Shown here: in pieces, positions 8,758 through 17,769 of the stretch | Layout: every line of letters starts with the position of its first letter | Position numbering within the stretch: position 1 is the first letter of the stretch | From: Caldilinea sp. CFX5 | GTDB taxonomy: Bacteria; Chloroflexota; Anaerolineae; Caldilineales; Caldilineaceae | DNA length: 27,080 nucleotides | Assembly: GCA_021405325.1 (NCBI GenBank) | Contig: QWII01000152.1 | Location: 1 to 27,080, forward strand | Direction: 5' to 3' | The notes under the pieces: model-generated | What the model was told of the DNA's origin: nothing | Seen by the model: the letters and a program-made list of their open reading frames with translations, nothing else | The model's database searches: none | Translations under genes and position numbers: made by a program

Positions 8758-11127
8758 ATGTCTAGAAAACCGAAATTTGTATTTGCCCGTTTGCTGTGTG
8801 CTTTGCTGATTGGCCTGCCGATGATGATGGGGCTGGGCCGTGCGGTGGCGCTGGCGCAGGACGAATTGACGCCGGCCACCATTGTCAACGATGAAGGGGG
8901 GGCGGTCTCCATTCAAGGTGTCGTGACTTATACGAACGCCTTCTTTACCACTGGTGTCGCCGCGCCGATGGTGATTTTGGAGGATCAGGCCGGCTTTGTG
9001 GATCGCAATGAAGGCTTTATTCTGCCCAAAGAATCGCAGACCTTGGGGCAGATCACCTCCGACTTTTATACTTCTCCCTTCTCCTACACCATCGCGCTGC
9101 CGATTGAGCCGCAGGCATCCTTGCGCGATGTGGATCAGGATGACGATGAGGAAACCGGTGTGATGGTCTATGCCGTTGCCTACTGGGCCAACATCTTTGG
9201 CGATCCTTTCCTGGAAGAGCGCGATCTCTATGGTGGCGGCTGGTCAACGGCCTATGCCTCGACCCGCGTTAGCGACGACGTTTCCACCAAGCGGGAGATT
9301 GTCGGCGGCAAATTCCTGATCTACGCCCCTGATGATCAACAGGGCTTCCCATCCGGCTTTGGTGAGGATGGGCTGCTCTTTACCGAAGATGATCCGATTG
9401 TCGGCGTCCCGCAGGGCTACACCGTGGTGGATATGGACAGCGATCCCTTCACCTTTGACCGGGCGCGCGAACAGAAAATCGACTTGATCGAACCGGAAGG
9501 CGTGGCGCTCGATGATTTTTCGGCCATGAGCTATAGCGAAGCCTTTGACGCCATGATCGAGAAGATGCGCAAAGAGTACGCCTTCACCGAATACAAAGGC
9601 ATCGATTGGGACGCCAAGAGCGAGGAATTCCGCCCCCGCTTTGTCGAGGCCGAAGAAAAGAAAGATACCAAAGCTTATCTGACGGCGCTGCGTGACTTCG
9701 CCTGGTCGATTCCCGATGGTCATATCAGCGGCCCCTTCCTCTCCGATGATTTTGCCTTTGCCACCGGCGGCGGCCTGGGGATCGCCATTCGCGAGCTGGA
9801 TGACAGCCGCGTGATTGTCAATTTTGTGCTAGACGATAGCCCGGCCGCCAAAGCTGGGATTGAACTAAAGGCTGAAATCCTGGCGATTAACGGTGAGCCG
9901 ATCAGCGACGTGATCAGCAAGACTGTTGCCTGGTCCGGGCCATTTAGCACGGAACATTTCAAGCGTTTACAGCAATTGCGCTATGTCACTCGTTTCCCCG
10001 TCGGCACGAAGGTGGAAGTCACCTTCAAAAACCCCGGTGCAAGCGAAGCCCAAACCGTGGAGATGGAAACCAGCCCCGAACGGGACAGCTTCTCCTTCTC
10101 TTCCTTTAACGCCGGCCGCACGGGGTTTGAACAGCCGGTTGAGTATGAACTGCTTGATTCGGGGTATGGCTATGTCAAGATTTACAGCTTTGCCGACAAC
10201 GACCTGCTCAGCATTCAGCTTTGGGAGCGCATGATCCGCACCCTCAACGACAATCAGGTGGCGGGCTTGATCATCGACATGCGTCAAAATGGGGGCGGCA
10301 GTGGCTTTCTAGCGGATCAGATGGCAGCCTACTTCTTCAACGAGCCGCTGGAGTTGGGCAACAGTGGTCGTTATAACGAAGAAATTGGTGAATTCTTCTT
10401 TGATGAGCGCACCATCGACCGCTTTTATCTGCCGGCGGAAGATTTGCGCTATCATGGCAAAATCACTGTACTGGTTGGCCCCAGTTGTAATAGCGCCTGC
10501 GAGTTCTTTTCGTATGACATGACGCTTGAAGATCGGGCCGAGATCGTCGGTCAATACCCGACAGGGGGCTTAGGCGGCAGTATTGAAGATTTCAAGATGC
10601 CTGAAAATGAGATGATCCGCTTCACTGTTGGCCGTAATGTTGATATGAATGGCGAGATCCATGTTGAAGGCAAAGGCGTCCCGCCAACCGTGAAGGTGCC
10701 GGTCGATGAGGAGACGCTTTTCAGCGAAGGCGATCCCATCCTGGAAGCGGCCATTGCCTACTTGGACAAGGCTACCAATATTGTGACCAAAGAGGAAGGC
10801 GCCATTGCCGTCGGCGACGAAGTGACCGGTGAGATCGCCCCGGCCACCCGTGTGCGCTACACGCTGGATGTCAAAGCCGGCGATGTGATCAATATTTTCC
10901 TGGAAGATGAAAGCGGCGAACTCGACACCGTGCTGAACCTCTACGACACCGGTGACAACCTGCTCACCGCCAATGACGACGCCGAAAGCGGCGACACCGT
11001 CAACTCTGCGCTGACCGATTTGGAAATTCCTGTCGATCTCACCATTGTGATCGAAGTCGCGACCAAGAATGACGAAGGCGAAGGGGCGTATACGTTGCGG
11101 GTGGTGGTGCTAAGTCTGAATAGGTGA
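8758..11127 (+). CDS. Secreted S41 (tricorn/CTP-like) serine peptidase with PPC-like C-terminal domain
   Basis: A 789-residue exported peptidase. Residues 1-33 are a signal peptide ending at 'ALAQ'. Residues about 35-240 form a beta-rich, acidic domain I do not recognise (DVDQDDDEE near 122). A tricorn-like helical segment follows, then 'SIPDGHISG' with the catalytic-type H322. A PDZ-like stretch lies about 335-430 ('VLDDSPAAKAGIELKAEILAINGEPI'). The S41 core has 'LIIDMRQNGGGSG' and the nucleophile region 'GPSCNSACE' with S579. The last 100 residues ('GEIAPATRVRYTLDVKAGD' onward) match a bacterial pre-peptidase C-terminal (PPC) domain with two DN/DD-rich turns. The ATG has AGAGG 8 bases before it. 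The stop codon lies inside the left arm of the following hairpin. Substrate unknown; extracellular protein turnover is likely given the M16 neighbour. Confidence 0.88.
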   Translation: MSRKPKFVFARLLCALLIGLPMMMGLGRAVALAQDELTPATIVNDEGGAVSIQGVVTYTNAFFTTGVAAPMVILEDQAGFVDRNEGFILPKESQTLGQITSDFYTSPFSYTIALPIEPQASLRDVDQDDDEETGVMVYAVAYWANIFGDPFLEERDLYGGGWSTAYASTRVSDDVSTKREIVGGKFLIYAPDDQQGFPSGFGEDGLLFTEDDPIVGVPQGYTVVDMDSDPFTFDRAREQKIDLIEPEGVALDDFSAMSYSEAFDAMIEKMRKEYAFTEYKGIDWDAKSEEFRPRFVEAEEKKDTKAYLTALRDFAWSIPDGHISGPFLSDDFAFATGGGLGIAIRELDDSRVIVNFVLDDSPAAKAGIELKAEILAINGEPISDVISKTVAWSGPFSTEHFKRLQQLRYVTRFPVGTKVEVTFKNPGASEAQTVEMETSPERDSFSFSSFNAGRTGFEQPVEYELLDSGYGYVKIYSFADNDLLSIQLWERMIRTLNDNQVAGLIIDMRQNGGGSGFLADQMAAYFFNEPLELGNSGRYNEEIGEFFFDERTIDRFYLPAEDLRYHGKITVLVGPSCNSACEFFSYDMTLEDRAEIVGQYPTGGLGGSIEDFKMPENEMIRFTVGRNVDMNGEIHVEGKGVPPTVKVPVDEETLFSEGDPILEAAIAYLDKATNIVTKEEGAIAVGDEVTGEIAPATRVRYTLDVKAGDVINIFLEDESGELDTVLNLYDTGDNLLTANDDAESGDTVNSALTDLEIPVDLTIVIEVATKNDEGEGAYTLRVVVLSLNR

Positions 11128-11188
11128 TTGGGTGATTCGGTGGTTTCGACAGGCTCAACCACCGAATCACCCAATTACCCAATCACCT
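11122..11188. terminator. Bidirectional hairpin between convergent genes, invariant-loop family
   Basis: Inner arms 11131-11145 and 11157-11171 are perfectly complementary around the 11-base loop TCGACAGGCTC. The outer arms continue to pair, but the right arm carries one extra 8-base unit (GGGTRATT type). It fills the gap between the S41 stop (11125-11127, inside the left arm) and the M24 stop (11189-11191), so it can end both transcripts. The same loop occurs at 18037 and 19860 with unrelated stems. Confidence 0.8.
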
Positions 11189-12418
11189 CTACCCCATCGG
11201 AATCACCAAATCATACGGAAACTCGGTCAGATTGATCAACGCCCCCGCTTCGGTAAAGGCGACCGAATCTTCAATGCGCACGCCAAAGCCCCGTTCCGGG
11301 TAGTATAGCCCCGGCTCGACGCTGACAACATGACCTGGTTGCAGGATGGTGTCGTTGCCGGCGGCGTGACTCAGGCGCGGCTCTTCGTGAATGTCGAGAC
11401 CGATGCCGTGACCCAGCCCGTGGACATAGCCGATGTGGGTGCCGGGCTGGTTGCGCACGGTGGGGTGGCCCTTGGCTTCAAAGTAGTCACAGGCCATCTC
11501 CTGATAATCGCGACAGGCGCGGCCTACCTGTAGTTCACGCAGCAGCTTGTCGAAAATTTCCTTGCATTGATCCCACGCCTCTTGTACCGCTGGCGGTGCA
11601 TAGCCCAGACACCAGGTGCGGGTCACATCGTGGAAGTAGCCGCTGCTGGTAAAGGGGAAAAAGTCAAAGATGATCGGTTCCCCCAGCCGCAGCGGTGCGC
11701 TGTCGTTGCCCCGGTTGTGGGGGACGCCGGCATCGCGACCCTGGGCAAAAATGGTGTCGTGATCTTCCTTCATGCCATAGGCGTTGAGCCGCGACCGGAT
11801 AAACTGGCGCACATCGCCAATGGTGAGCGGCGTGTTGGTGTTCTTCATCACCACCCCGTCGCGCACATTGTGTTCCTGAATAAAGTCGCGCGTCTCGCCC
11901 ATGACCACACAGGTAAGCCGCCCGGCTTCCTGCAACGCGGCGATCTCCTGGTCATCCTTCGTTTCACGCGCTACCGAAAAGAGCGACTCTTCAAACTCAC
12001 CGACCAACTCGACATTGGCGGCGCTTTTCTGCAACTGGTTCAGGAGAGCAAAGGCGGCGCCGGCGTCCTGAGTGCCGTAAATGCCCAGTCGCCCTTCCAA
12101 TCCTTGGTCGCGAATGACTTGGCTGAGATAATCGACCTCGGCAGCCAACCGGTTGCCGTCATGTTTCCTGAGCAGTTCGTAGCGGTTGTATTTCACATCG
12201 CGATCAACTAACACCAGCCCGGTTTGCGCCGCCGTGTCGCGCTCCATCGAGCCGTGAACCAGCGTCAACGGTCCGCCCCGCCGCTTGACCACCAGCGCCC
12301 GTTCCAACGGCGCCCCATTGGTCAGGTAGTTCATAATCTTGTTACCGCTGGCGTCGCCCATGACCAGGAGCGCATCCAAATTGCGCTCGGCCATCAGGCG
12401 GTCGAGATCTGCTTTCAT
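11189..12418 (-). CDS. M24 family metallopeptidase (Xaa-Pro aminopeptidase-like)
   Basis: A 409-residue cytoplasmic 'pita-bread' metallopeptidase of the Xaa-Pro aminopeptidase/dipeptidase group, removing N-terminal residues next to proline. Residues 1-150 form the creatinase-like N-terminal domain. The catalytic domain (about 155-409) has all five metal ligands: D252 ('FDFFPF'), D264 ('HDVTRTW'), H337 ('HGLGHGIG'), E368 ('VEPGLYY') and E383 ('RIEDSV'). H234 in 'GVPHNRG' is the usual substrate-side histidine. No signal peptide. AAAGG precedes the ATG by about 8 bases. It is transcribed alone, convergent with the S41 gene and divergent from the ABC ATPase. Family membership is certain; exact specificity is not. 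Confidence 0.93.
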   Translation of the reverse strand: MKADLDRLMAERNLDALLVMGDASGNKIMNYLTNGAPLERALVVKRRGGPLTLVHGSMERDTAAQTGLVLVDRDVKYNRYELLRKHDGNRLAAEVDYLSQVIRDQGLEGRLGIYGTQDAGAAFALLNQLQKSAANVELVGEFEESLFSVARETKDDQEIAALQEAGRLTCVVMGETRDFIQEHNVRDGVVMKNTNTPLTIGDVRQFIRSRLNAYGMKEDHDTIFAQGRDAGVPHNRGNDSAPLRLGEPIIFDFFPFTSSGYFHDVTRTWCLGYAPPAVQEAWDQCKEIFDKLLRELQVGRACRDYQEMACDYFEAKGHPTVRNQPGTHIGYVHGLGHGIGLDIHEEPRLSHAAGNDTILQPGHVVSVEPGLYYPERGFGVRIEDSVAFTEAGALINLTEFPYDLVIPMG

Positions 12419-12508
12419 TTGGGTTGCCTTTCTTGATACCGTTGGATACTATAAGGTGGTATAACCCATCTACATAGCGCAATGGATTTTTAGAAAACCC
12501 TAGCGACT

Positions 12509-12573
12509 CGCCTGTCATTCTGAAAGAATCTCTAGCGTATTGTGAGCCAGAGATTCTTTCAGAATGACAGGCG
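12509..12573. repeat. Perfect 25-bp inverted repeat (TGTCATTCTGA type)
   Basis: Arms 12509-12533 and 12549-12573 are complementary over 25 bp with a 15-base loop. The arm sequence CTGTCATTCTGAAAGAATCT resembles a short intergenic repeat that I recall as widespread in environmental bacterial genomes. That resemblance is from memory and untested. Confidence 0.85.
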
Positions 12574-12793
12574 GGACTTTTAGGTTTCCATGAAAGTTCT
12601 TTGCTCTATGGTAATGAGTGGGGAAAACCACACCTACCTTACTCTATTTTCTCTTCATCATACCCGCAGCCCGGCGATTTGCCAAACAAACATTGTCGGT
12701 AGACCAACAGAAAAAAGCCTGCTTTGCGCTTATCATGGAACAACAGATTTGTGATTTCTTTCTCAAATAAAGCTGATTGTACCGATCACATCT

Positions 12794-12854
12794 CCGCTCG
12801 TAGCCAGTCCGTGACTGGCGACTGAGCCACCAGTCACGGACTGGCCACGAGCGG
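12794..12854. repeat. Nested palindrome, GTC-NNN-GAC family
   Basis: Arms 12794-12818 and 12830-12854 pair over 25 bp with one G-T mismatch and an 11-base loop. Each arm contains a second palindrome, CCAGTC-CGT-GACTGG or its complement. It aligns with the hairpin at 872 position by position, with compensatory changes. It ends 31 bases before the ABC ATPase start. Confidence 0.85.
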
Positions 12855-12885
12855 TTGATAAGCTAAGATAACAAAGGACTCTGCC

Positions 12886-13680
12886 TTGCGCGAACCACTG
12901 TTGCAACGTACCCAACCAGCCGCCCCTGTTGTGGTGGGCGAAGTTGCCGGCGCCAATCCTATTGCCAACACCAACGGCGCCGACGTCAATCGGCCGGTGA
13001 TCATCCGCCTGGAAGCCCTGAGTAAAAGCTATCAGGAAGCTGGGCGCAGCCGTTCGATTCTAGATGAACTCAATCGCGAATTTTATGCCGGCGAGTTTGT
13101 CTGTCTGCTGGGCAAGTCGGGGAGCGGCAAGAGTACGTTGCTCAACCTCATCTCCGGCATCGACGCTCCTAGTAGCGGCCATGTGGTGATCTGCAACGGC
13201 GGCCAGGAGATCAAAATTACAGCGCTGAGTGAACAGCAGCGCACCCTCTTCCGCCGCCATCATATTGGCATTGTCTTTCAATTCTTCAACCTGATCCCCA
13301 CGCTGACCGTGTTGGAAAATGTCACCCTGCCGTTGGAACTCACCGGTCGCCACCAGGGGATGCAGGCCCAAGCCAAAGCGCTCTTAGAACGGGTGGGGCT
13401 GGCCGACCGCCTCGCCACCTATCCCGACAAACTGAGCGGCGGCGAACAACAACGGGTCGCCATCGCCCGCGCGCTGATCCATGACCCGCTGCTCGTCCTC
13501 GCCGATGAACCGACCGGCAATCTTGATGAAGACACCGGCGAAAGCGTCCTCGGTCTACTGCTGGAATTGACCCGTGGCGCCGGCAAGACGCTACTGATGG
13601 CAACCCATGCGCCAGAGATTGCGCAGCAGGCCGATCAGGTGATGCACTTGGTGCATGGGAAGTTAGTTGGGGATTTATAA
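12886..13680 (+). CDS. ABC transporter ATP-binding protein, MacB/LolD type
   Basis: A 264-residue ATPase that would power the FtsX-family permease at 14478. All nucleotide-binding motifs are intact: Walker A 'GKSGSGKST' (76-84), Q-loop Q132 in '[17 protein letters not shown]' (the LolD/MacB hallmark), signature 'LSGGEQQ' (183-189), Walker B 'LLVLADEP' (202-209) and H-loop H241. The first 38 residues have no counterpart in the family. The TTG start is accepted because AAAGGA lies 7 bases before it (12873-12878); an in-frame GTG at codon 17 would remove part of the extension. In this family the permease normally follows directly, but here an xisH-xisI pair and about 800 bases intervene. Confidence 0.93.
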   Translation: MREPLLQRTQPAAPVVVGEVAGANPIANTNGADVNRPVIIRLEALSKSYQEAGRSRSILDELNREFYAGEFVCLLGKSGSGKSTLLNLISGIDAPSSGHVVICNGGQEIKITALSEQQRTLFRRHHIGIVFQFFNLIPTLTVLENVTLPLELTGRHQGMQAQAKALLERVGLADRLATYPDKLSGGEQQRVAIARALIHDPLLVLADEPTGNLDEDTGESVLGLLLELTRGAGKTLLMATHAPEIAQQADQVMHLVHGKLVGDL

Positions 13681-13695
13681 TTCAATACAGCTTTG

Positions 13696-13725
13696 TTAGA
13701 TTTGCAACCGCTTTCAAGGTATAAT
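13696..13725 (+). promoter_or_regulatory. Candidate promoter of the xisHI pair
   Basis: A consensus TATAAT at 13720-13725 with a weak -35 (TTAGAT, 13696-13701) at 18 bp. It would start transcripts near 13732, some 40 bases before xisH. A promoter of its own would fit a self-contained inserted unit. Confidence 0.4.
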
Positions 13726-13773
13726 GCGAATACTTGTTGCCCACAACACCATATTGAAACGTGAGTTAGTCTT

Positions 13774-14118
13774 ATGGCGAGACGTGATGCTATTCACGAG
13801 GCAGTTAAAAATGCGTTGAAGAATGATAACTGGCATATTACCGCTGATCCATATCGTATCGTCTATAAAGATACGACGCTAGAAGCGGATATGAAGGCTG
13901 ATAAGTTGATCATTGCCACCCGCGAAAACCGCAGTATTATCATTGAGGTCAAAAGCTTTCTTCAATCGTCGTTTATCCATGAATTCATTGCGGCTTGTGG
14001 TCAGTATCAAGCATATGCGTTTCTTTTGGCGAAAAAGGGTCAAACAGAAACAATATATGTTGATATCGAAAACGAGGTAATTGCCCAATGGATAGAATCA
14101 AACAATACCGACAAGTAA
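13774..14118 (+). CDS. xisH: XisH-like protein (fdxN-element excision controlling factor family)
   Basis: A 114-residue protein matching XisH, named for control of fdxN-element excision in heterocystous cyanobacteria. It starts 'ARRDAIHEAVKNAL' and has the family core 'KADKLIIATRENRSIIIEVKSF' followed by 'FIAACGQYQAY'. These give D43, E58-x-K60 and Q77, the arrangement of the PD-(D/E)xK nuclease-like fold to which the family has been assigned. Whether it cuts DNA is unknown. The ATG at 13774 has only a weak ribosome site. The gene is clearly AT-richer than its neighbours and splits an ABC ATPase from its permease, suggesting horizontal insertion. It overlaps xisI by 31 bases. No XisF-like recombinase is visible in the window. 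Confidence 0.9.
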   Translation: MARRDAIHEAVKNALKNDNWHITADPYRIVYKDTTLEADMKADKLIIATRENRSIIIEVKSFLQSSFIHEFIAACGQYQAYAFLLAKKGQTETIYVDIENEVIAQWIESNNTDK

Positions 14119-14426
14119 TTGAATCTGTTCTCAAAGAGTATGCGAGCCTTTTTAACCAGCAACCAGTCGGGGTTGATGTGGTGGCTGTCTGTGATGAGAA
14201 CACCGACACCTACGCCATTGTTAATGTCGGTTGGGATGGCAAAGAGCGGATGAATGCAACCACTGTGTTGATGCGAATTGTCAACGGCAAAATTTGGGTC
14301 GAAGAAGATCGCACGATGTATGGGTTTGTTGATGAATTGCTGGCCAAAGGGATCAAAGCTGATGAAATCGTACTGGCGTTTCAACCGCCAAAGATGCGTC
14401 AATATACACAATTTGCGGTTGCATAA
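14088..14426 (+). CDS. xisI: XisI-like protein, partner of XisH
   Basis: A 112-residue protein matching XisI, which nearly always accompanies XisH. Family features are 'IKQYRQVIESVLKEYA' at the N-terminus, a central 'YAIVNVGWDGKERMNATTVLMRIVNGKIWVEED' block (the family pattern RI-x-GKxWIxED), and the C-terminal 'DEIVLAFQPPKMRQYTQFAVA'. The ATG at 14088 lies inside the end of xisH in another frame, with GAGG 10 bases upstream, so the two are translationally coupled. Base composition is AT-rich like xisH. The molecular role of XisI is not established; an inhibitor or regulator of XisH is a reasonable guess only. Confidence 0.9.
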   Translation: MDRIKQYRQVIESVLKEYASLFNQQPVGVDVVAVCDENTDTYAIVNVGWDGKERMNATTVLMRIVNGKIWVEEDRTMYGFVDELLAKGIKADEIVLAFQPPKMRQYTQFAVA

Positions 14427-14477
14427 CAATGCTCTCAATTTTGCGGCTTGCTACAGAAATAGAGTGGTTTAATAGAA

Positions 14478-17114
14478 GTGAGTAGGTTTATAGGGGTAAT
14501 GACGCCAAAACTGACCCTATTCCGTCTCGCCTGGCGTCATGCCCAGCGGCGACCGTTGCAGAGTCTCTTTCTTGTTCTCGGCGTGGCGATTGGCGTGGCG
14601 ATGATTGTCGCCATCGACTTGGCCAATGGATCGGCGGCGCGCGCTTTTGAACTGGGGACGGAGACCGTCACTGGGCGCGCCACCCACCAAATTGTCGGCG
14701 GGCCAAGCGGGCTGGATGAGCAACTGTACACCCGCCTGCGCAGCGAGGTCGGCTACCGCAACAGCGCGCCGGTGGTAGAGAGCTATGTCACTGCCCTGGA
14801 ACTCGATGCACAACCGATGCGCCTGCTGGGCATTGATCCCTTTGCCGAAACGCCCTTTCGCAGCTATTTGGGAACGATGGATCAACGGCAAACCCCGGCG
14901 CCCGACTATTTGACGCCGCTGATGGTGCAGCCTAACACGATTTTGTTGAGCGCCGAAGTGGCGGAACGCTACGGGTTGACTGTGGGTGATACAATCACGG
15001 CACAAGTTGGCAGCCAGCGCCAATCGTTGACCATTGTCGGTTTGCTGGCCCCCTCGGATGAGCTGAGCCGGCGCGCCTTGGCCGGCCTTCTACTGACCGA
15101 CATTGCCACCGCACAGGAAATTCTTGGTCGCGTGGGGCGGCTGGATCGCATTGATCTGCTGATTCCTAATGACGAAAGCGGCACTACTGCATTGCAAGCG
15201 ATCGCCGCCATCCTGCCACCAAGCGCTCGCATCGAACGGAGTGCGGCGCGCAGTGGCGCCGTCAACGAAATGACTGCTGCTTTCAACTTGAACCTCACCG
15301 CCCTGAGCTTGCTGGCCCTGGTGGTCGGTATGTTTCTCATCTACAACACCGTCACCTTTAGCGTGGTACAACGGCGAGCGGTGTTGGGCGCGCTCCGCTC
15401 GTTGGGTATGACGCGTGGGGAAATTTATGGGTTGATCCTGCTGGAAGCGGGCATCCTAGGGCTGCTCGGCGCCCTCCTGGGCTTGGGGTTGGGCGTGATG
15501 CTGGGGCGGGGCGCTGTGCAATTGGTGACACAGACCGTCAACGATCTCTTCTTTGTCGTTGCCGTGCGCGAGATTGATATTCCGTTGCTGACGCTAGTCA
15601 AGGGCGGCGTGATTGGTGTGGCGGCGGCCCTGCTGGCGGCGGTAATTCCAGCCTTTGAAGCTACCAGCGTTCCACCCGCCGGCGCCCTGAAACGGAGCGA
15701 TATTGAAGATCGCGCCCGGCGTCTGCTACCCTGGTTGACGGTGGGGGCAGTCACTCTGCTGGTGATTGGTCTTGGTTTATTGCTCCCGGAATGGCATCTG
15801 GTCATTGCCTTTGGCGGTCTCTTTGCGGTGATTCTAGGCGGTGCGCTGCTGACGCCGTTACTGACCTTGTTGCTCATGACCGGGGTGCAATGGTTCTCGA
15901 CTCGGCGCACCGGCCTGATCGGACGGATGGCGCCACGAACGGTGACGCGTTCGTTAAGCCGCACTGCCGTGGCCGTAGCCGCACTGATGGTGGCAGTCAG
16001 CGTGATCATCGGCGTCGGCGTTATGATCGGCAGCTTCCGCAACACGGTCGAAGCGTGGCTGGAAGATGTGTTGCAGGCCGATATTTTTATTTCGCCCCCC
16101 TCGCTCAATGCCAATCAGGTTTCGACCACCCTGGAACCGGCCGTGGTGCAGGAGTTGCAGGCCCTACCAGGCATTGCACGCACAGCCACCTCCCGTGGCG
16201 TGGATATTTTAGCCTTCTTGCAGCCAACTGCCGCTGACCAATCAGCGCAAAGCGCCGTTGTCACCGGCGGCACGCAAGTGCGTCTTGTCGCAGTGAGCGC
16301 AGATTTGGCCGGCGCCGAACGGCGCTACCGTCAGGCCGTCGGCGATTGGCAGACAACCTGGGCTGCGGTGACAGCGGGCAGCGTCATCATCAACGAGCCG
16401 ATGGCGAATCGTTTCGCTTTGCAGGTCGGTGATGAACTCGCCTTACAGACCGACCGGGGCGTCGCACGCTTCCCCATTGCCGGCGTCGCCATTGATTTTG
16501 ATGTGCGTCCGGTGGTCTTTATGCACGATCCCGTCTATCGCCAGTGGTGGGACGATGAGCGCATCTCGGCCATCGCCCTTCATGTCGCGCCGGGTGTTGA
16601 TGTGGAGGACAAAGTGGCGGAAATTCGAGCAGCCTTTGCCGGCAAGCAGGAATTGCTGGTGCGCTCCAACCGGGGGACGCGCGAGAATGCCCTGGTGGTC
16701 TTTGACCGTACTTTTGCTATCACCGTGGCCTTGCAACTGCTGGCAACCCTGGTCGCCTTTATCGGCATCCTCAGCACCTTGATGAGCCTTCAATTGGAAC
16801 GCAGCCGCGAGATCGGCATCCTGCGCGCCACCGGCATGACCCGTTGGCAACTCTGGCGCCTCTCCTTACTTGAAACCGGTCTGATCGGCTCTACGGCCGG
16901 CCTCATTGCTATGCCCATGGGCGTCGTCCTGGCCGTGATCCTCATCTATATCATTAACTTACGCTCTTTTGGCTGGACACTGGAGATGCAACTGCGTCCC
17001 GAACATTTTGTCCAAGCCTTTTTGGTCGCTCTGGGCGCTGCCTTGCTGGCCGGTCTTTATCCGGCGTGGCGCATGGGCCAAATGCAACCAGCCACCGCTG
17101 TGCGTTCAGAATAA
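14478..17114 (+). CDS. ABC transporter permease, FtsX/MacB family, double length
   Basis: An 878-residue inner-membrane permease made of two MacB-like halves. Each has an N-terminal membrane helix, a large extracytoplasmic domain and an FtsX core. The first helix is near residues 28-48 ('[17 protein letters not shown]'). The first FtsX core (about 270-400) contains '[27 protein letters not shown]', and a pair of helices near 415-470 links the halves. The second half starts near '[20 protein letters not shown]' and ends in an FtsX core with '[29 protein letters not shown]' and 'LYPAWR'. Such proteins move lipoproteins, lipids or hydrophobic compounds with a LolD/MacB-type ATPase, here the one at 12886. 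The first start is GTG; an ATG at 14499 would remove seven residues and fits the family equally well. Neither has a strong ribosome site. Confidence 0.9.
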   Translation: MSRFIGVMTPKLTLFRLAWRHAQRRPLQSLFLVLGVAIGVAMIVAIDLANGSAARAFELGTETVTGRATHQIVGGPSGLDEQLYTRLRSEVGYRNSAPVVESYVTALELDAQPMRLLGIDPFAETPFRSYLGTMDQRQTPAPDYLTPLMVQPNTILLSAEVAERYGLTVGDTITAQVGSQRQSLTIVGLLAPSDELSRRALAGLLLTDIATAQEILGRVGRLDRIDLLIPNDESGTTALQAIAAILPPSARIERSAARSGAVNEMTAAFNLNLTALSLLALVVGMFLIYNTVTFSVVQRRAVLGALRSLGMTRGEIYGLILLEAGILGLLGALLGLGLGVMLGRGAVQLVTQTVNDLFFVVAVREIDIPLLTLVKGGVIGVAAALLAAVIPAFEATSVPPAGALKRSDIEDRARRLLPWLTVGAVTLLVIGLGLLLPEWHLVIAFGGLFAVILGGALLTPLLTLLLMTGVQWFSTRRTGLIGRMAPRTVTRSLSRTAVAVAALMVAVSVIIGVGVMIGSFRNTVEAWLEDVLQADIFISPPSLNANQVSTTLEPAVVQELQALPGIARTATSRGVDILAFLQPTAADQSAQSAVVTGGTQVRLVAVSADLAGAERRYRQAVGDWQTTWAAVTAGSVIINEPMANRFALQVGDELALQTDRGVARFPIAGVAIDFDVRPVVFMHDPVYRQWWDDERISAIALHVAPGVDVEDKVAEIRAAFAGKQELLVRSNRGTRENALVVFDRTFAITVALQLLATLVAFIGILSTLMSLQLERSREIGILRATGMTRWQLWRLSLLETGLIGSTAGLIAMPMGVVLAVILIYIINLRSFGWTLEMQLRPEHFVQAFLVALGAALLAGLYPAWRMGQMQPATAVRSE

Positions 17115-17137
17115 GAAGCAGTAATTTTGATCAAAGA

Positions 17138-17204
17138 CAGGACTTACGCAAGACGAATTACTGCCGGGAACCCTCTGGGTTCCCGGCGTCTTGCGTAAGT
17201 CCTG
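17138..17204. repeat. Palindromic element with AGGACTTACGCAAGACG ends
   Basis: Terminal inverted repeats of 18 bp, perfect (17138-17155 and 17187-17204), enclose an 11-bp inner hairpin (17163-17173 with 17177-17187). The terminal sequence recurs at the right end of 17840-17983 and, with one change, at 25683-25819. It looks like a small non-autonomous mobile palindrome. It may also terminate the permease transcript. Confidence 0.85.
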
Positions 17205-17206
17205 CC

Positions 17207-17246
17207 AAGATTGCGCAGATTTACCGTTTGTAATCTGCGCAATCTT
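17207..17246 (+). terminator. 15-bp hairpin downstream of the ABC permease
   Basis: Perfect 15-bp stem (17207-17221 with 17232-17246) and a 10-base loop, directly after the previous element and 93 bases past the permease stop. Only a short T-rich tail follows, so termination is likely but not certain. Confidence 0.55.
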
Positions 17247-17458
17247 TGCTGACTCATGCTTTGCTCCGTAAGTGTCTACGCCATTTTGCCGGTTTATCAG
17301 CAAGATTGTAAGAGAATTGTCATACTCGTTTTGCGCGAATCTCTGCTACAATTGTCAGAAATTGACAGCTTTCCCTTTGTTCAGGCTTATGCGTTGCCAG
17401 ACCTGGCCGGTTTGTGCGGTACAGCCTGACCACAACCCATTCAGCAGTGGAGGAACGT

Positions 17459-17596
17459 ATGCACCTTGTACGCGCAGTTTTCCTGCGGATCATGCTTACG
17501 TTAGTGCTGACCTTACTGATTCTGATTCTGGCGCAAGCTGTTCAGGCGGCAGAGCCGGCGCCTGTGGTTGAATACTATTACTTGCAACTGCGATAA
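17459..17596 (+). CDS. Small exported or membrane peptide, 45 residues
   Basis: A 45-residue peptide with a short positive N-terminus (MHLVRAVFLR), a strongly hydrophobic run (about residues 11-25) and 'AQAVQAAEPAP', which looks like a signal peptidase site near residue 30 or 31. About 15 residues would remain, ending 'VEYYYLQLR'. The start is unusually well supported: GGAGG at 17449-17453, 5 bases before the ATG. The length is close to a bare signal peptide, so it could be a secreted micropeptide, a small membrane protein or the surviving 5' end of a decayed gene. I recognise no family. It stands alone, in a gap otherwise full of palindromes. Confidence 0.5.
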   Translation: MHLVRAVFLRIMLTLVLTLLILILAQAVQAAEPAPVVEYYYLQLR

Positions 17597-17769
17597 GTTT
17601 GACAAAGCTTATCACATTATGATATTTTAACGCAGTTTGAATGGCATACGTTTTCATTTCCGCAACCCGCTGGAGCCCTGGCTTTTGGTTGTGGCGCGTG
17701 TCCGATGAACGATCTGGTCGCTCCCTAAGCTACCCTATCTTTCGTCATATCGCTCCGCCGAAAAATTAT

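Larger units (their letters stand above)
12419..12885. other. Intergenic region with two palindromes, no gene seen
   Basis: A 467-bp gap between the divergent M24 and ABC ATPase genes. It contains the perfect hairpin 12509-12573 and the nested palindrome 12794-12854. The 220 bases between them show nothing I can name. Promoters for both genes must lie here, but no clean -35/-10 pair is evident. Confidence 0.55.
17115..17458. other. Intergenic region with two hairpins, leader of small ORF
   Basis: A 344-bp gap. The first 130 bases hold two consecutive hairpins (17138-17204 and 17207-17246). The remaining 210 bases precede the small ORF at 17459 and contain TACAAT at 17347-17352 without a well-spaced -35. 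No gene seen. Confidence 0.5.

Noticed and set aside
15425..16114. Minus-strand open frame inside the ABC permease (229 codons)
   Set aside because: Ser/Thr/Pro/Arg-rich translation typical of a shadow frame; the plus-strand permease is continuous across it.
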